From Actinopolymorpha pittospori (GTDB lineage Bacteria; Actinomycetota; Actinomycetes; Propionibacteriales; Actinopolymorphaceae), in the NCBI RefSeq assembly GCF_014873875.1, contig NZ_JADBEM010000001.1, forward strand, positions 1,364,001-1,428,000: DNA of 64,000 bases. Direction: 5' to 3'. Both the position numbers and the translations under genes were made by a program. The stretch's first letter is position 1; every line of letters begins with the position of its first letter. Shown here piece after piece: positions 23,963-32,493 of this stretch. The notes under the pieces were generated by a model. That model was not told the DNA's origin, made no database searches, and saw only the letters and a program-made list of their open reading frames with translations.

Positions 23963-25387
23963 TCAGGCGGCGATCCAGCCCTCCGTCGATCCCGTCGTCG
24001 ATGCCACGTAGCCGTCCGGACGGATCAACGCCCGCGCGAGGTCGGGCCAGGGCAGTCGGGGGACGAGGGCCACCGTCACCTCGGGATGGGGCGCCGGGGT
24101 GGGCCGGGTCGTCAGGAGGACGAACCCGCCTCTGTGGAACAGGTCGCTCGCGTAGCCGTCCTCCAACTCGAAGTCCGGGAGGCGGGTGCCCGTCGCCGGG
24201 TGGGCGTCCGGGGAGGCCGGGTAGCGGACGTCCAGGCCTGAGACCAGCCCGGACAAGTGGTGCTCGACCTCCGGCAGGGCGGCCAACTCCATGACGAGAG
24301 CGCGCACCGCCCGTTGCTCCGCACTCGTGGGGATCAGCGCCGACTGGGCGGCCACGTTGTCCAGCACCCGGGCCGCCACCGGGCGGCGCTCCGATTCGTA
24401 GGTGTCCAGCAGGCCCGCGGGCGCTCGGCCACGCAGCGCCGACACCAGCTTCCAGCCCAGGTTCATCGCGTCCTGCACGCCCAGGTTCAGACCCTGACCG
24501 CCCGCCGCGAAGTGGATGTGGGCGGCGTCGCCCGCCAGGAGAACGCGGCCCACCCGGTACCTCTCCGCGATCCGCGAGTCATCCGCGAACCGGGACGCCC
24601 AGCGGATCTCCTCGACCTCGACGTCCTCGCCGTAACGCTCGCGCACGACCTGGCGCACCTCCTCGTCGGTCACCTTCGCGCGCATGTCGGCCGGACGGGT
24701 CAGCCGGTCGCCGTATCCCAGCCGGTACAGCCCCGGCTCGCCCAGCGGGATCAGAGTGTGGAACACCCCCGCGCCGTGCGACGCCACGATGTTGCGCATC
24801 GACCGCCACTGCGTCGGCGCCCCGGACGGCGCCACCGAGAAGACGACGTCCGCGACCACGCCGTATCCCCTGCCCTCCACCCCGTCGAACGACAGCCCCA
24901 GGCCGCGGCGTACGGCGCTGCGCCCACCGTCGCAGCCGACGAGGTAGTCGCCGCGGACACGCGCGCCACCCGCGGTGACCGTCACGCCGGTCGCGTCCTG
25001 GGCGAACCCGGTCAGCTCGTGCCCGCGGAGCACCGTCACGCCCTGCTTGGCCAGCCGCTCCTCCAGCGCCGCCTCGACCTCCGCCTGCGGGATGCCCACC
25101 TGGTACGGGTGCCGCGTGTCCCAGCTGGTGTAGCTCACCGGGATCGCCGCGAAGTGCCCCTCCCCGACGGTCGCGAACGACCGCCGTTCCGCACCTCCCA
25201 GCAGTCCCCGCAGGTCGAACACCTCCGCCGTACGCGGCTGCAGGTTCAACGCCTTCGACAGCCCGGTCCGCGCGCTCAGCCGCTCCAGCACCACGACGTC
25301 GGCGCCGGCCAGCGCCAGCTCGTTCGCCAGCATCAGCCCGGTTGGTCCCGCCCCCGCGACGACCACCTCCGTGGTCAGCTCGCTCAT
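23963..25387 (-). CDS. FAD-dependent aromatic hydroxylase-type monooxygenase (PheA/TfdB family)
   Basis: 474 residues. Group A flavin monooxygenase fingerprints are complete: GXGXXG in VVAGAGPTGLMLANELA (10-28), the DG motif YLVGCDGGRSAVRRGLG, and the GD motif VLLAGDAAHIHFAAGGQGLNLGV (split here as VLLAGDAAHIHF and GGQGLNLG). Such enzymes hydroxylate phenolic or polyketide substrates using NAD(P)H; the group also includes antibiotic-inactivating members. ATG 25387 was preferred over 25441 because the Rossmann strand begins just after it and GGAGGGGCGGG precedes it. The divergent TetR gene and twin operators indicate inducible expression. Confidence 0.88.
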   Translation of the reverse strand: MSELTTEVVVAGAGPTGLMLANELALAGADVVVLERLSARTGLSKALNLQPRTAEVFDLRGLLGGAERRSFATVGEGHFAAIPVSYTSWDTRHPYQVGIPQAEVEAALEERLAKQGVTVLRGHELTGFAQDATGVTVTAGGARVRGDYLVGCDGGRSAVRRGLGLSFDGVEGRGYGVVADVVFSVAPSGAPTQWRSMRNIVASHGAGVFHTLIPLGEPGLYRLGYGDRLTRPADMRAKVTDEEVRQVVRERYGEDVEVEEIRWASRFADDSRIAERYRVGRVLLAGDAAHIHFAAGGQGLNLGVQDAMNLGWKLVSALRGRAPAGLLDTYESERRPVAARVLDNVAAQSALIPTSAEQRAVRALVMELAALPEVEHHLSGLVSGLDVRYPASPDAHPATGTRLPDFELEDGYASDLFHRGGFVLLTTRPTPAPHPEVTVALVPRLPWPDLARALIRPDGYVASTTGSTEGWIAA

Positions 25388-25398
25388 CCCGCCCCTCC

Positions 25399-25448
25399 TT
25401 AACGTTGTTAAATTGAACCCGGCCGAGGATGCCCTTAACATCGTTAAG
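25399..25448. promoter_or_regulatory. Twin TetR operators between monooxygenase and tetR
   Basis: Two TTAAC-n3-GTTAA-type palindromes are present: TTAACGTTGTTAA (25399-25411) and CTTAACATCGTTAAG (25434-25448). Their left ends are 35 bp apart in the 95-bp divergent region. They stand out as the only A/T-rich stretch nearby. Likely bound by the adjacent TetR protein. Confidence 0.65.
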
Positions 25449-25482
25449 CTGTCAACCCTGCGTCCCGAGGAGCTCCCGACAG

Positions 25483-26067
25483 ATGGCCTTGACCAGGCAG
25501 GACATCGCCCGCGCCGGCCTGAAGCTGCTCAACGACGTCGGGCTCAACGGGTTGACCCTGCGCCTGATCGCCGCCGATCTCGGAGTCAAGGCGCCGGCGC
25601 TGTACTGGCACGTGAAGAACAAGCAGGAACTGCTCGACGAGATGGCGACGCAGATGTACGCCGACGCCGCGGCCGACCGGGAACCGCCCGAGCCGCTGGA
25701 GGAGTGGGACCTCGTCGCGCACCGCGCCCGCGCGCTACGCCGGATGATGCTCGCCTACCGCGACGGCGCGAAAGTCTTCTCCGGGACCTTCCTCGGCGAG
25801 GTGGACCCGGCCGAGGAACCGCCGCTGCGCCGGAGCATCGCGTCCGGGCTGGACGAGGGGCGCGCAGGGCTGGCGCTGTTCACCGTCTACAGCTTCGTCG
25901 TCGGGTTCACGATCGAGGAACAGGCCGTGTACCCCGTGCCGGGCGAGCTGGACGAGCGCTATGTCGGGGCACCGGGCGGAGCGGTGTTCAGGAACGTCGA
26001 CGCGCGGTTCGACGACGGGTTGTCGATGGTCCTGGACGGAGCCCGCCGGTGGCTCGGGACGGACTGA
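25483..26067 (+). CDS. TetR-family regulator with tetracycline-repressor-like C-terminal domain
   Basis: 194 residues. TetR DNA-binding region: LTRQDIARAGLKLLNDVGLN and LTLRLIAADLGVKAPALYWH, with the ALYWHVKNKQELLD turn characteristic of the TetR(D)/TetR_C_1 branch. The C-terminal part has LFTVYSFVVGFTIEEQAVY. This branch commonly controls flavin monooxygenases or exporters acting on polyaromatic antibiotics, in agreement with the divergent neighbour. ATG 25483 follows GAGGAGCTCCCGAC. Confidence 0.92.
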   Translation: MALTRQDIARAGLKLLNDVGLNGLTLRLIAADLGVKAPALYWHVKNKQELLDEMATQMYADAAADREPPEPLEEWDLVAHRARALRRMMLAYRDGAKVFSGTFLGEVDPAEEPPLRRSIASGLDEGRAGLALFTVYSFVVGFTIEEQAVYPVPGELDERYVGAPGGAVFRNVDARFDDGLSMVLDGARRWLGTD

Positions 26068-26246
26068 GCGGCGCCTCGCATCATCTTGCGATCGCTTCGG
26101 GCCACGCGACTTCGCCTCCACTACCCAACTGGTCGCCAGCCGCTACGACGTGCTCAGTGAGCCACGCCATGCCGAGGACGGCCGCCAGCACCTGGCCCGA
26201 CTCGCTCTGACGAGCCCGCCCACCACCTGACCCCCAGCTTCGAGCA

Positions 26247-26282
26247 CGGAGTTCGCCGACCTTGCCGGGTCGGCGAACTCCG
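26247..26282. terminator. Strong hairpin, 15-bp perfect stem
   Basis: CGGAGTTCGCCGACC / GGTCGGCGAACTCCG with the 6-nt loop TTGCCG. It lies 180 bp after the tetR stop and 80 bp before the GNAT gene. The rest of the 294-bp gap (26068-26361) holds no recognisable gene, only a short open frame ending at 26230 without a clear start. Confidence 0.65.
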
Positions 26283-26361
26283 GCGTCTGTCGGACACCCC
26301 TCCTACGATGCTGCGGGGCGGACGTGACGTCCGGCCGCCGTGAGCGACGAGGGGACTCCGC

Positions 26362-26925
26362 ATGACCGCGCCACAGTTGCGTACCGCAGGACCCGACGAC
26401 GCCGAGCAGGTCGCGCGTCTGCACGCCGACAGCTGGCGGCGCCACTACCGCGGCGCCTACACCGACGCCTACCTCGACGGCGACGTCGTCTCCGACCGCT
26501 ACGCCGTCTGGTCGGCACGGCTGGCCGCCCCGGACAACGCCAAGACCGTCGTCGCCGAGGACGAGACCGGACTGGTGGGCTTCGGGCACGTCGCCTTCGA
26601 CGAGGACGACCAGTGGGGCAGTCTCCTCGACAACCTCCACGTCACCCGTGACCGCCAACGGTCCGGCATCGGCGCTGCCCTGCTCACCTGGATCGCGCGG
26701 GCCGTGACCGAGCAGGCGACCAACCCGTCGATGTACCTGTGGGTCCTCGAGCAGAACACCGCCGCCCAGAGCTTCTACGCGGCCTTCGGTGGTACCTACG
26801 TCGAGAAGGTGCCCGTGTCACCGCCCGGTGGCGTTCCGTCCCGCCTCGACGGCGCACCCAACAAGCTTCGCGTCACCTGGTCCGACGCCTCCGCCCCGGC
26901 ACGCGGACGCGGGCCAGCCGCCTGA
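26362..26925 (+). CDS. GNAT-family N-acetyltransferase
   Basis: 187 residues. The acetyl-CoA-binding motif A is LLDNLHVTRDRQRSGIGAAL (about 90-110), with the Q/RxxGxG loop, and motif B is YLWVLEQNTAAQSFYAAFGG. The acceptor substrate cannot be told. ATG 26362 follows GAGGGGAC. The convergent SDR gene ends 20 bp beyond its stop. Confidence 0.9.
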   Translation: MTAPQLRTAGPDDAEQVARLHADSWRRHYRGAYTDAYLDGDVVSDRYAVWSARLAAPDNAKTVVAEDETGLVGFGHVAFDEDDQWGSLLDNLHVTRDRQRSGIGAALLTWIARAVTEQATNPSMYLWVLEQNTAAQSFYAAFGGTYVEKVPVSPPGGVPSRLDGAPNKLRVTWSDASAPARGRGPAA

Positions 26926-26945
26926 CACGGCTGTCTGACACCGCC

Positions 26946-27701
26946 TCACCAGGCCAACGCCCCCTCCTCGTCGAAGAACCCACCCGTGGGTCCGTCGTCC
27001 TTCAGGGTCGCCAACCGGACGGCGATCTCCGCGCCCTGCGCGGCGGTCCGGTAGCCGCTGTGTTCGCTCAGGTCGGTGGCGCAGTAACCGGGGTCGGCCG
27101 CGTTCACCAACACCCGACCCCGCAGCTCACGGGCGAACTGGACGGTCATCGCGTTCAACGCCGTCTTCGACGGGACGTATGCGACCGAGGCGGGCATGGG
27201 GGCGAACCGGCCGTCCGGATCGCTCATCGCGGTCAGGGAGCCCACGCCACTGGACACGTTCACCACCCGGGGCGCCACAGAGCGCAGCAACAGCGGGAGG
27301 AATGCGCCGGTCACCGTCAGTACGCCGAAGACGTTCGTCTCGAAGACCTCCCGCACGGTGTCCACGTTCGCGGTGCTGGGCACCTGCTCCGAGCGGGGGC
27401 CGGTGATACCGGCGTTGTTGACCAGTACGTCAAGGCGGCCGAACCGCGCCTCGACCGTCTTCGCGGCCGCACCGACACTCACCATGTCGGTCACGTCCAG
27501 GACAAGCGGGATTACCTCACCGCCCTCGGCGCGCAGCTCGGCGGCAGCCTGCGCGCCCCGGCGCTCGTCGCGCGCGGACAGCAGCACCGTCATGCCCAGC
27601 GCGGCCAGCTGACGCGCGATCTCGCGTCCGATTCCCTTGTTCGCCCCGGTGACCAGGGCAATCGTCGGCGTGGTGGTGTCGAAGGTGGGGTTCTGTGCCA
27701 T
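26946..27701 (-). CDS. Short-chain dehydrogenase/reductase (classical SDR)
   Basis: 251 residues. Cofactor motif TGANKGIG near residue 17-24, LDVTD, NNAG, catalytic Ser in VNVSSGVGS and YVPSKTALN with the Tyr-x3-Lys pair; the PG motif is DPGYCATDL. The set resembles the carbonyl-reductase-like SDRs acting on small carbonyls. ATG 27701 has GGAGTGGG upstream. It is divergent from a LysR gene only 70 bp away, the usual sign of LysR-controlled expression. Confidence 0.92.
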   Translation of the reverse strand: MAQNPTFDTTTPTIALVTGANKGIGREIARQLAALGMTVLLSARDERRGAQAAAELRAEGGEVIPLVLDVTDMVSVGAAAKTVEARFGRLDVLVNNAGITGPRSEQVPSTANVDTVREVFETNVFGVLTVTGAFLPLLLRSVAPRVVNVSSGVGSLTAMSDPDGRFAPMPASVAYVPSKTALNAMTVQFARELRGRVLVNAADPGYCATDLSEHSGYRTAAQGAEIAVRLATLKDDGPTGGFFDEEGALAW

Positions 27702-27771
27702 GTCGCCCACTCCACCAGCGCAACCCCGGCGTGACGAGCACCGATCAGGTCACGGGCCATACCCTGCCGGT

Positions 27772-28644
27772 ATGAACCGACTGGAGACCCGCGAGTTGGC
27801 GTACTTCGTCGCGGTGGCACGGGAACGGCACTTCGGGCGGGCGGCCCAGGCGCTCGGCATCGCCCAGCCGCCGCTGTCGCGGGCGATCCAGCAACTGGAG
27901 CGCCGGCTGGGCGTGCCGCTGCTGGTCCGGGGCAGCCGGGGCGTCAGCCTCACCCCGGCCGGCGAGGTCCTGCTGCGCGAAGGGGACCACGCCCTCGCCG
28001 CGGTCGACGCGGCGGCCCGCCGGACCCAGCGCGCGGGACGGGAGGAACCCCGCCTGGTGGTCGTCATGAAACCCGGCGGCGACTCCGGTCTGCTCCCCGA
28101 CACTCTGGCCGCCTACGCCACCAGCCCCGACGCTGTTCCGGTGGAGCCCCTGGTCTGCGGCATCGGCGAGCAGGCCCGACTGCTCCGCGACGGTAGCGCC
28201 GACGTGGGCCTTCTGCAGGCCCCCTACGACGACCCGACGGGGCTGGACAGCGTGGAACTGTTGGAGGAACGCCAGATCCTGGTCGTCGACCGCTCGCACC
28301 GGCTGGCGGGGCGGACCGAGGTGTCCGTGGCCGACCTGGACGACGAACGACTGCCCCGGTGGCCGCACCAGCCGCCCCCGGACGACGCCGCCCACCGCCC
28401 GCTGGTCCACGACGCCGGCCAGCTCATGCAACTCGTCGCCCTGGGCGACGTCGTCGTCGTCCTGCCGGAGTCCGCGCGTGACCACCTGCGCCAGGACCTG
28501 GTGGCCGTCCCGGTGGTCGACGCCCCTACGACCCGGGTTCTGCTCGCCTGGCCGCCGGACACCCGCGGCCGGGCGCTGTCGGCGTTCGTGCGGGCGGCCG
28601 TCGAGGTCGCCGACCGGCGCCGTCAAGCAGGGGTTGCGGGCTGA
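27772..28644 (+). CDS. LysR-family transcriptional regulator
   Basis: 290 residues. N-terminal LysR winged helix: LETRELAYFVAVARERHFGR, AAQALGIAQPPLSRAIQQLE, RLGVPLLVRGSRGVSLT. The C-terminal periplasmic-binding-like effector domain includes GIGEQARLLRDGSADVGLL. The divergent SDR gene is the obvious target. ATG 27772 was chosen because the family signature starts there; an in-frame upstream ATG at 27637 would lie inside the SDR gene. Confidence 0.92.
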   Translation: MNRLETRELAYFVAVARERHFGRAAQALGIAQPPLSRAIQQLERRLGVPLLVRGSRGVSLTPAGEVLLREGDHALAAVDAAARRTQRAGREEPRLVVVMKPGGDSGLLPDTLAAYATSPDAVPVEPLVCGIGEQARLLRDGSADVGLLQAPYDDPTGLDSVELLEERQILVVDRSHRLAGRTEVSVADLDDERLPRWPHQPPPDDAAHRPLVHDAGQLMQLVALGDVVVVLPESARDHLRQDLVAVPVVDAPTTRVLLAWPPDTRGRALSAFVRAAVEVADRRRQAGVAG

Positions 28645-28682
28645 GGTCTCCGCAGGCCTCTGATCCGTCACATCGCGAACAC

Positions 28683-28709
28683 GATGATCTTGTATGTGGT
28701 CCGTTGATG
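28683..28709. repeat. 27-bp direct repeat, copy 1
   Basis: Begins GATGATCTTGTATGTGGTCC and continues GTTGATG. It matches copy 2 at 29577-29603 at 24 of 27 positions in the same orientation. Located in the gap after lysR; function unknown. Confidence 0.6.
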
Positions 28710-28835
28710 TCCGCACGCCCTTGGCGACGTTCGCGGACGACGGCTTCGACGCGCGGTCAACCCGTCCTTGCCTCGAGGCCGTCCGACCCCCGCAGGGGTC
28801 GCACCCACGTACCCGCGCGGCGGGCCCTACCTGCT

Positions 28836-29258
28836 TCAGCAGTCTTCGCCGTACTTGACCACCTTCAGGGTCACCGGGGCTCCTGCCAGCGAGCCCCCCG
28901 CACGGGGACTCTGCTCACACACCTGCCAGTTGGAGGTGACGAGCACGGCTCGGTCCTGGCCGGTCGCGTCGCGCAGCAGGACGCTCGCGTTGGACCCGAG
29001 GGTCTCCTCGGCCGCGCGTGCGCTCCTGCCGAGGAGGTTCGGCATGACGGCCGGCACATCGGAGGCGGGTCCGGGGGCGAGGTCGGAAGAACGGGCGTCG
29101 GAGGAGGGACAGTCCTCCTCGAGCCTCCCCAACCCCACCGCCAGCACCGTCACCGTCAGCAGTGACCACGAGCCCGCCCGGAGCCCGAACCGTGGCCGCG
29201 CCAGCCGAGGCCGACCCGGATCCTCCGACACCGCCTCGCCCGACACCGCCTCGTACAT
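28836..29258 (-). CDS. PASTA-domain membrane-anchored protein
   Basis: 140 residues from ATG 29258 (GTG 29270 also possible). A short cytoplasmic part precedes one membrane helix, GSWSLLTVTVLAVGLG (about 30-45). A Ser/Asp linker follows, then a PASTA-like domain from VPAVMPNLLGRSARAAEE to VTLKVVKYGEDC with the conserved DATGQDRAVLVTSNWQV core. Single PASTA domains bind peptidoglycan fragments or beta-lactams. Two Cys residues in the extracellular part (WQVCEQ and the terminal Cys) could pair. The frame is open much further upstream, but that region has no domain features. A pair of 27-bp direct repeats flanks the gene. Confidence 0.7.
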   Translation of the reverse strand: MYEAVSGEAVSEDPGRPRLARPRFGLRAGSWSLLTVTVLAVGLGRLEEDCPSSDARSSDLAPGPASDVPAVMPNLLGRSARAAEETLGSNASVLLRDATGQDRAVLVTSNWQVCEQSPRAGGSLAGAPVTLKVVKYGEDC

Positions 29259-29576
29259 CTCGACACGCACCTGTCCCCCCGTTGTGTCGGTGGCCACCCT
29301 CGCGGCGGCGTAGGCAACTTCGCACACCCGGCCACCAGTGCTGTCGCGACACGCGAGCAGCCCGATCCGGGGCCGCCGCGGCTGACGTGACCACCCACCC
29401 CCGGCAGTGGACACCCGCGGTCTGTTCCCTGGCCTACCAGCGTCGGGCCGGACGTCCCACCCACCGGTGTGCTCACCGGCGACCCCGGCCCAACCGCCCG
29501 TGGATGTCGGCGCGATGTCGGCGATGTTGACGGATTCTTCCCTTGTCCGCATGGTGACCCGCCACGTTACGAAGCT

Positions 29577-29603
29577 GATGATCTTGTATTTCGTCCATTG
29601 ATG
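29577..29603. repeat. 27-bp direct repeat, copy 2
   Basis: Begins GATGATCTTGTATTTCGTCC and continues ATTGATG. It lies in the 417-bp gap between the PASTA gene and the AtzG-like gene. Apart from this copy the gap has no recognised feature. Confidence 0.6.
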
Positions 29604-29675
29604 CCGGTCCGGTCTCCCGTCATCGTCTGGGCCATCGGGGCCCCAGCCCCCGGCTCCCGTCGACGAAGGAGACCG

Positions 29676-29882
29676 ATGCCACCGCCCTACACCAACGAGA
29701 CCGCACTGGAGTACGCCCGACAGGTCGGGCCCGCCTTCGGGCTCGGAGACGCACAGATGCCCACCGCGATCCTGGCTGACGTGCTCAACGGAGCGGCCGA
29801 GGTCCGCGCCGTGCTGGACGCCATCCCGCAGGACTCCTCGCCCGTCCCCGTCGTCCAACTCGTCCCGGACTGGCTGCCATGA
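29676..29882 (+). CDS. AtzG-like (DUF4089) small partner protein
   Basis: 68 residues. The helical pattern TALEYARQVGPAFGLGDAQM, then ILADVLNGAAEVRAVLDAI, then DSSPVPVVQL resembles AtzG/DUF4089, the small subunit found with AtzE-type amidases, where it completes the hydrolase complex. GAAGGAGA six bases before ATG 29676 makes the start certain. The stop overlaps the amidase ATG by 4 nt, supporting a functional pair. It has no signal peptide although the amidase does. Confidence 0.65.
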   Translation: MPPPYTNETALEYARQVGPAFGLGDAQMPTAILADVLNGAAEVRAVLDAIPQDSSPVPVVQLVPDWLP

Positions 29883-31453
29883 GCGCCGCCACGGGACTGA
29901 GCCGGCGCGGGTTCGTCACCGGCGCGGCAGCCGTTGCCGCCACCACCACGGCGGTGACCGCCGCCACGACCGGGGGCGCGGCCGCCGAACCGACCACGCG
30001 CAGCGGCACACCCTCGACCGACGTGCCGTTCAAGGGCCACACCCCCGACGTTCCGCTGTACGACCTCGAGGTCTGGCAGGCCGCGCAGCTGATCAGGTCG
30101 CGCAGGCTCTCACCCGTCGACCTGGCCGAGGCCACCCTCGCCCGGATCGCCGAGGTCGAGTCGCGGGTGCTGGCCTTCGTGAACCCCTACCCGGCGGCGG
30201 AGGTCCTGGCCGCCGCGCGCGCGGCCGAGCAGGAGATCCGCCGCGGTCACTACCGCGGACCGCTGCACGGCATCACCATCGGCCTGAAGGACATCTACTT
30301 CACCAAGGGCAAGGTCACCGAGGGAAACTCCAAGCTGTACGAGGGATTCGTCCCGGACTTCGACGGCACCGCGGTGGCCAGGCTGAAGGCGGCCGGGGCC
30401 ATCGTCTTCGGCAAGGTGGGCACCAGCGAACTCGCGACGGCCACCGTCAGCGCGGCCAACAACCCGTGGGACCTGCTGCGCACGCCCGGCGGCTCCAGCT
30501 CCGGTTCGGCCGCCGGTATCGCCGCGTCGGAGTTCATGGTCGGCGTGGGTACGTGCACGGGCGGCTCGATCCGGGGCCCCGCCGCCAACGTCGGTGTCAC
30601 CGGCTTCAAACCGACCTACGGCACGGTCAGCCTGCACGGCATCTTCCCGCTCGCCTGGTCGATGGACCATCCCGGTTGCCTGGTGCACAGCGCCCGTGAC
30701 GCCGCACTCGTCATCGACGCGGTAGGCGGCCAGGACGACCTCGACCCACTGACCCGGCAGGTGAAGCGCTACCAGATCGCCAAGGAGATGGGCGACAACG
30801 GCGGCCGGCGCCCGCTGCGTGGAGTGGTGGTCGGCGTACCCGCGCCCGGCGACTTCCTCCTCGGCGTCCCCAACGACGAGGAGCTGGCGGCGTTCGACCG
30901 GGCCGTCTCGGTGGTCCGCTCCCTCGGCGCGACGGTGCGGACCGTGCGGTCGAAGGCGCTGCTGCCCGGGCTGAGCAGCGTCAGCTCCTTCTACGACACG
31001 GTGCGCAGCGTGGAGGTCGCCGCCTATCAGCACCAGAACCTGCTGACCCGTCCGGAGAAGATGTCGGAGGACTACCGCAACAAGGTCGTCGCGGGCGTCC
31101 TCGTCCCGGGGCACACCTACGTGCAGGCGCAGCGGGTACGGCGGCTGTGGCGGGACGAGTTCCTGTCGATGTTCGACGACATCGACGTGATCATCCACCC
31201 GGCCGACAACATCGCCGGGCTCAAGGCCGGCGGCGGCGTTCCCTCGGCGCGGCCCTCCAGCGGCAGCAAGACCAACATCTGGAACCTCAGCGGCGCACCC
31301 GCGGTGGCGATCCCGACGGGGCTGTCCCGCGCCGAACGCATGCCGCTGTCGATGCAGTGCGCGGCCAAGCCGGGCAACGACGCCCTGGCGCTGAAGGTCG
31401 CCGACGCCTTCCAGCAGGCGACCGACTTCCTCCTGGCCCGACCGGCGCTCTGA
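29879..31453 (+). CDS. Tat-exported amidase-signature enzyme (AtzE/GatA-like)
   Basis: 524 residues. A Tat signal is visible at the N-terminus (LSRRGFVTGAAAVAATTTAV). The amidase-signature catalytic triad is present: Lys137 in GITIGLKDIY, cis-Ser in the GGSSSG run (206-208), and nucleophilic Ser230 in GTCTGGSIRGPAANVG. It hydrolyses amide bonds of an unknown substrate, probably outside the membrane. Translational coupling to the AtzG-like gene suggests a biuret/urea-type or other small amide. An imperfect hairpin follows at 31485-31527. Confidence 0.9.
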   Translation: MSAATGLSRRGFVTGAAAVAATTTAVTAATTGGAAAEPTTRSGTPSTDVPFKGHTPDVPLYDLEVWQAAQLIRSRRLSPVDLAEATLARIAEVESRVLAFVNPYPAAEVLAAARAAEQEIRRGHYRGPLHGITIGLKDIYFTKGKVTEGNSKLYEGFVPDFDGTAVARLKAAGAIVFGKVGTSELATATVSAANNPWDLLRTPGGSSSGSAAGIAASEFMVGVGTCTGGSIRGPAANVGVTGFKPTYGTVSLHGIFPLAWSMDHPGCLVHSARDAALVIDAVGGQDDLDPLTRQVKRYQIAKEMGDNGGRRPLRGVVVGVPAPGDFLLGVPNDEELAAFDRAVSVVRSLGATVRTVRSKALLPGLSSVSSFYDTVRSVEVAAYQHQNLLTRPEKMSEDYRNKVVAGVLVPGHTYVQAQRVRRLWRDEFLSMFDDIDVIIHPADNIAGLKAGGGVPSARPSSGSKTNIWNLSGAPAVAIPTGLSRAERMPLSMQCAAKPGNDALALKVADAFQQATDFLLARPAL

Positions 31454-31484
31454 CCTGTCGATCCCTCATCGCCCTTGGTGGGCG

Positions 31485-31527
31485 GTGACCTCGAAGCGCC
31501 GACAACCCGTACGCGCCTCGAGGCCAC
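31485..31527 (+). terminator. Hairpin after the amidase gene
   Basis: GTGACCTCGAAGCGC and GCGCCTCGAGGCCAC pair at 13 of 15 positions around a 13-nt loop, 31 bp after the amidase stop. Probable end of the atzG-like/amidase transcript. Confidence 0.45.
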
Positions 31528-31648
31528 CGCCCTACCCAGGAACGCCTACCGTCCGAGCCGATGACGGGCACTGCGCCGGCGGTGGCACCATAGCTGCAGG
31601 TAGCCAGATGCCAGCTGCTTCGACAGAGGGTCGAGGAACTACTGCGCG

Positions 31649-31924
31649 ATGCAAGTTTTGTACAGGTTTGCCCCGCCCGGGTTCACGTACGAGCAGTACG
31701 ACAAGATCGTCCAACTGATGGACGACGCGGGCTGGGGCTCTCCGGAAGGGCGCCGTTACCACGTGTGCTACGGCGAGTCCGGCGCGCTACAGGTCGTCGA
31801 CGTGTGGGACTCCGAACAGCATCTTCGGGCCTTCTACGAAGCGCTCTTCCCCATCCTGCACAAGGTCGGGGTCGAGGCGACCGAACCGTTCTACGGGCAG
31901 GTGCACAACATCATCGAAGGCTGA
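31649..31924 (+). CDS. Small antibiotic-biosynthesis-monooxygenase-like (dimeric alpha/beta-barrel) protein
   Basis: 91 residues. The pattern MQVLYRFAPPGFTYEQYDKI, then GRRYHVCYGESGALQVVDVW, then SEQHLRAFYEALFPIL follows the ferredoxin-like fold of ABM/DUF1330-type proteins, which act as cofactor-free oxygenases or as small ligand-binding proteins. No catalytic residue can be named. The ATG at 31649 lacks a strong ribosome-binding site. It stands alone between the amidase and DUF2218 genes. Confidence 0.6.
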   Translation: MQVLYRFAPPGFTYEQYDKIVQLMDDAGWGSPEGRRYHVCYGESGALQVVDVWDSEQHLRAFYEALFPILHKVGVEATEPFYGQVHNIIEG

Positions 31925-31944
31925 ACCCTCCCGAGTCCGGATGG

Positions 31945-32343
31945 TCACTTCTTCGGAACGGGAGCCGCCTTCGTGGGCCCCTCGACCGGATCCGCGTCCA
32001 GGCGCCAGGTCACAACCAACTCGTCGCGGCGGCCCATCAGCTCCAGCCGCCCACCGAGCAGTTCCCGCATCCGGAGCAAACTCGCCTCATCGGCGGCTTC
32101 GACCCGAAGCATCAGCGCGTCCGAGGTTGCCGCCGCGGTGAACTGTCCCATGTCCAGGCGAAGGGTCCCGTGCGTGTCGGAGTAGTCGACGTGCCGCACG
32201 TCGGGGCGCGTCGACATCTCGCCGTCTGTGCCGCCGTGCGACGGATGGGCGGACGGGCCGCTCAGGTGCTCGAGATGCCGGAAGAGCTGCACGAGGTATC
32301 GACTCGCGCGTTCCGTCTCGATCCGAGCTTCGGCGGTGAGCAT
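31945..32343 (-). CDS. DUF2218-domain protein
   Basis: 132 residues. The N-terminal ETERASRYLVQLFRHLEHL, the GTLRLDMGQFTAAATSDALM strand pair and the C-terminal LMGRRDELVVTWR match DUF2218, small proteins of unknown role often encoded beside redox or siderophore-related genes. It is divergent from a TetR gene across 150 bp, so it is a likely target of that regulator. Confidence 0.78.
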   Translation of the reverse strand: MLTAEARIETERASRYLVQLFRHLEHLSGPSAHPSHGGTDGEMSTRPDVRHVDYSDTHGTLRLDMGQFTAAATSDALMLRVEAADEASLLRMRELLGGRLELMGRRDELVVTWRLDADPVEGPTKAAPVPKK

Positions 32344-32493
32344 CGGCTCCCCTTCCGGTCGTGGCGTTCACGTCGGTGACGTCGGGCCGCGTCAGCACTG
32401 GGCTGGCGCGCCCTTCGACCACCAGATTTATCGATACAATCTGTCTCTGTCAATACAGATCGCCCCTCCAGTGCCGTTGTGTAGCCTGAGCCG

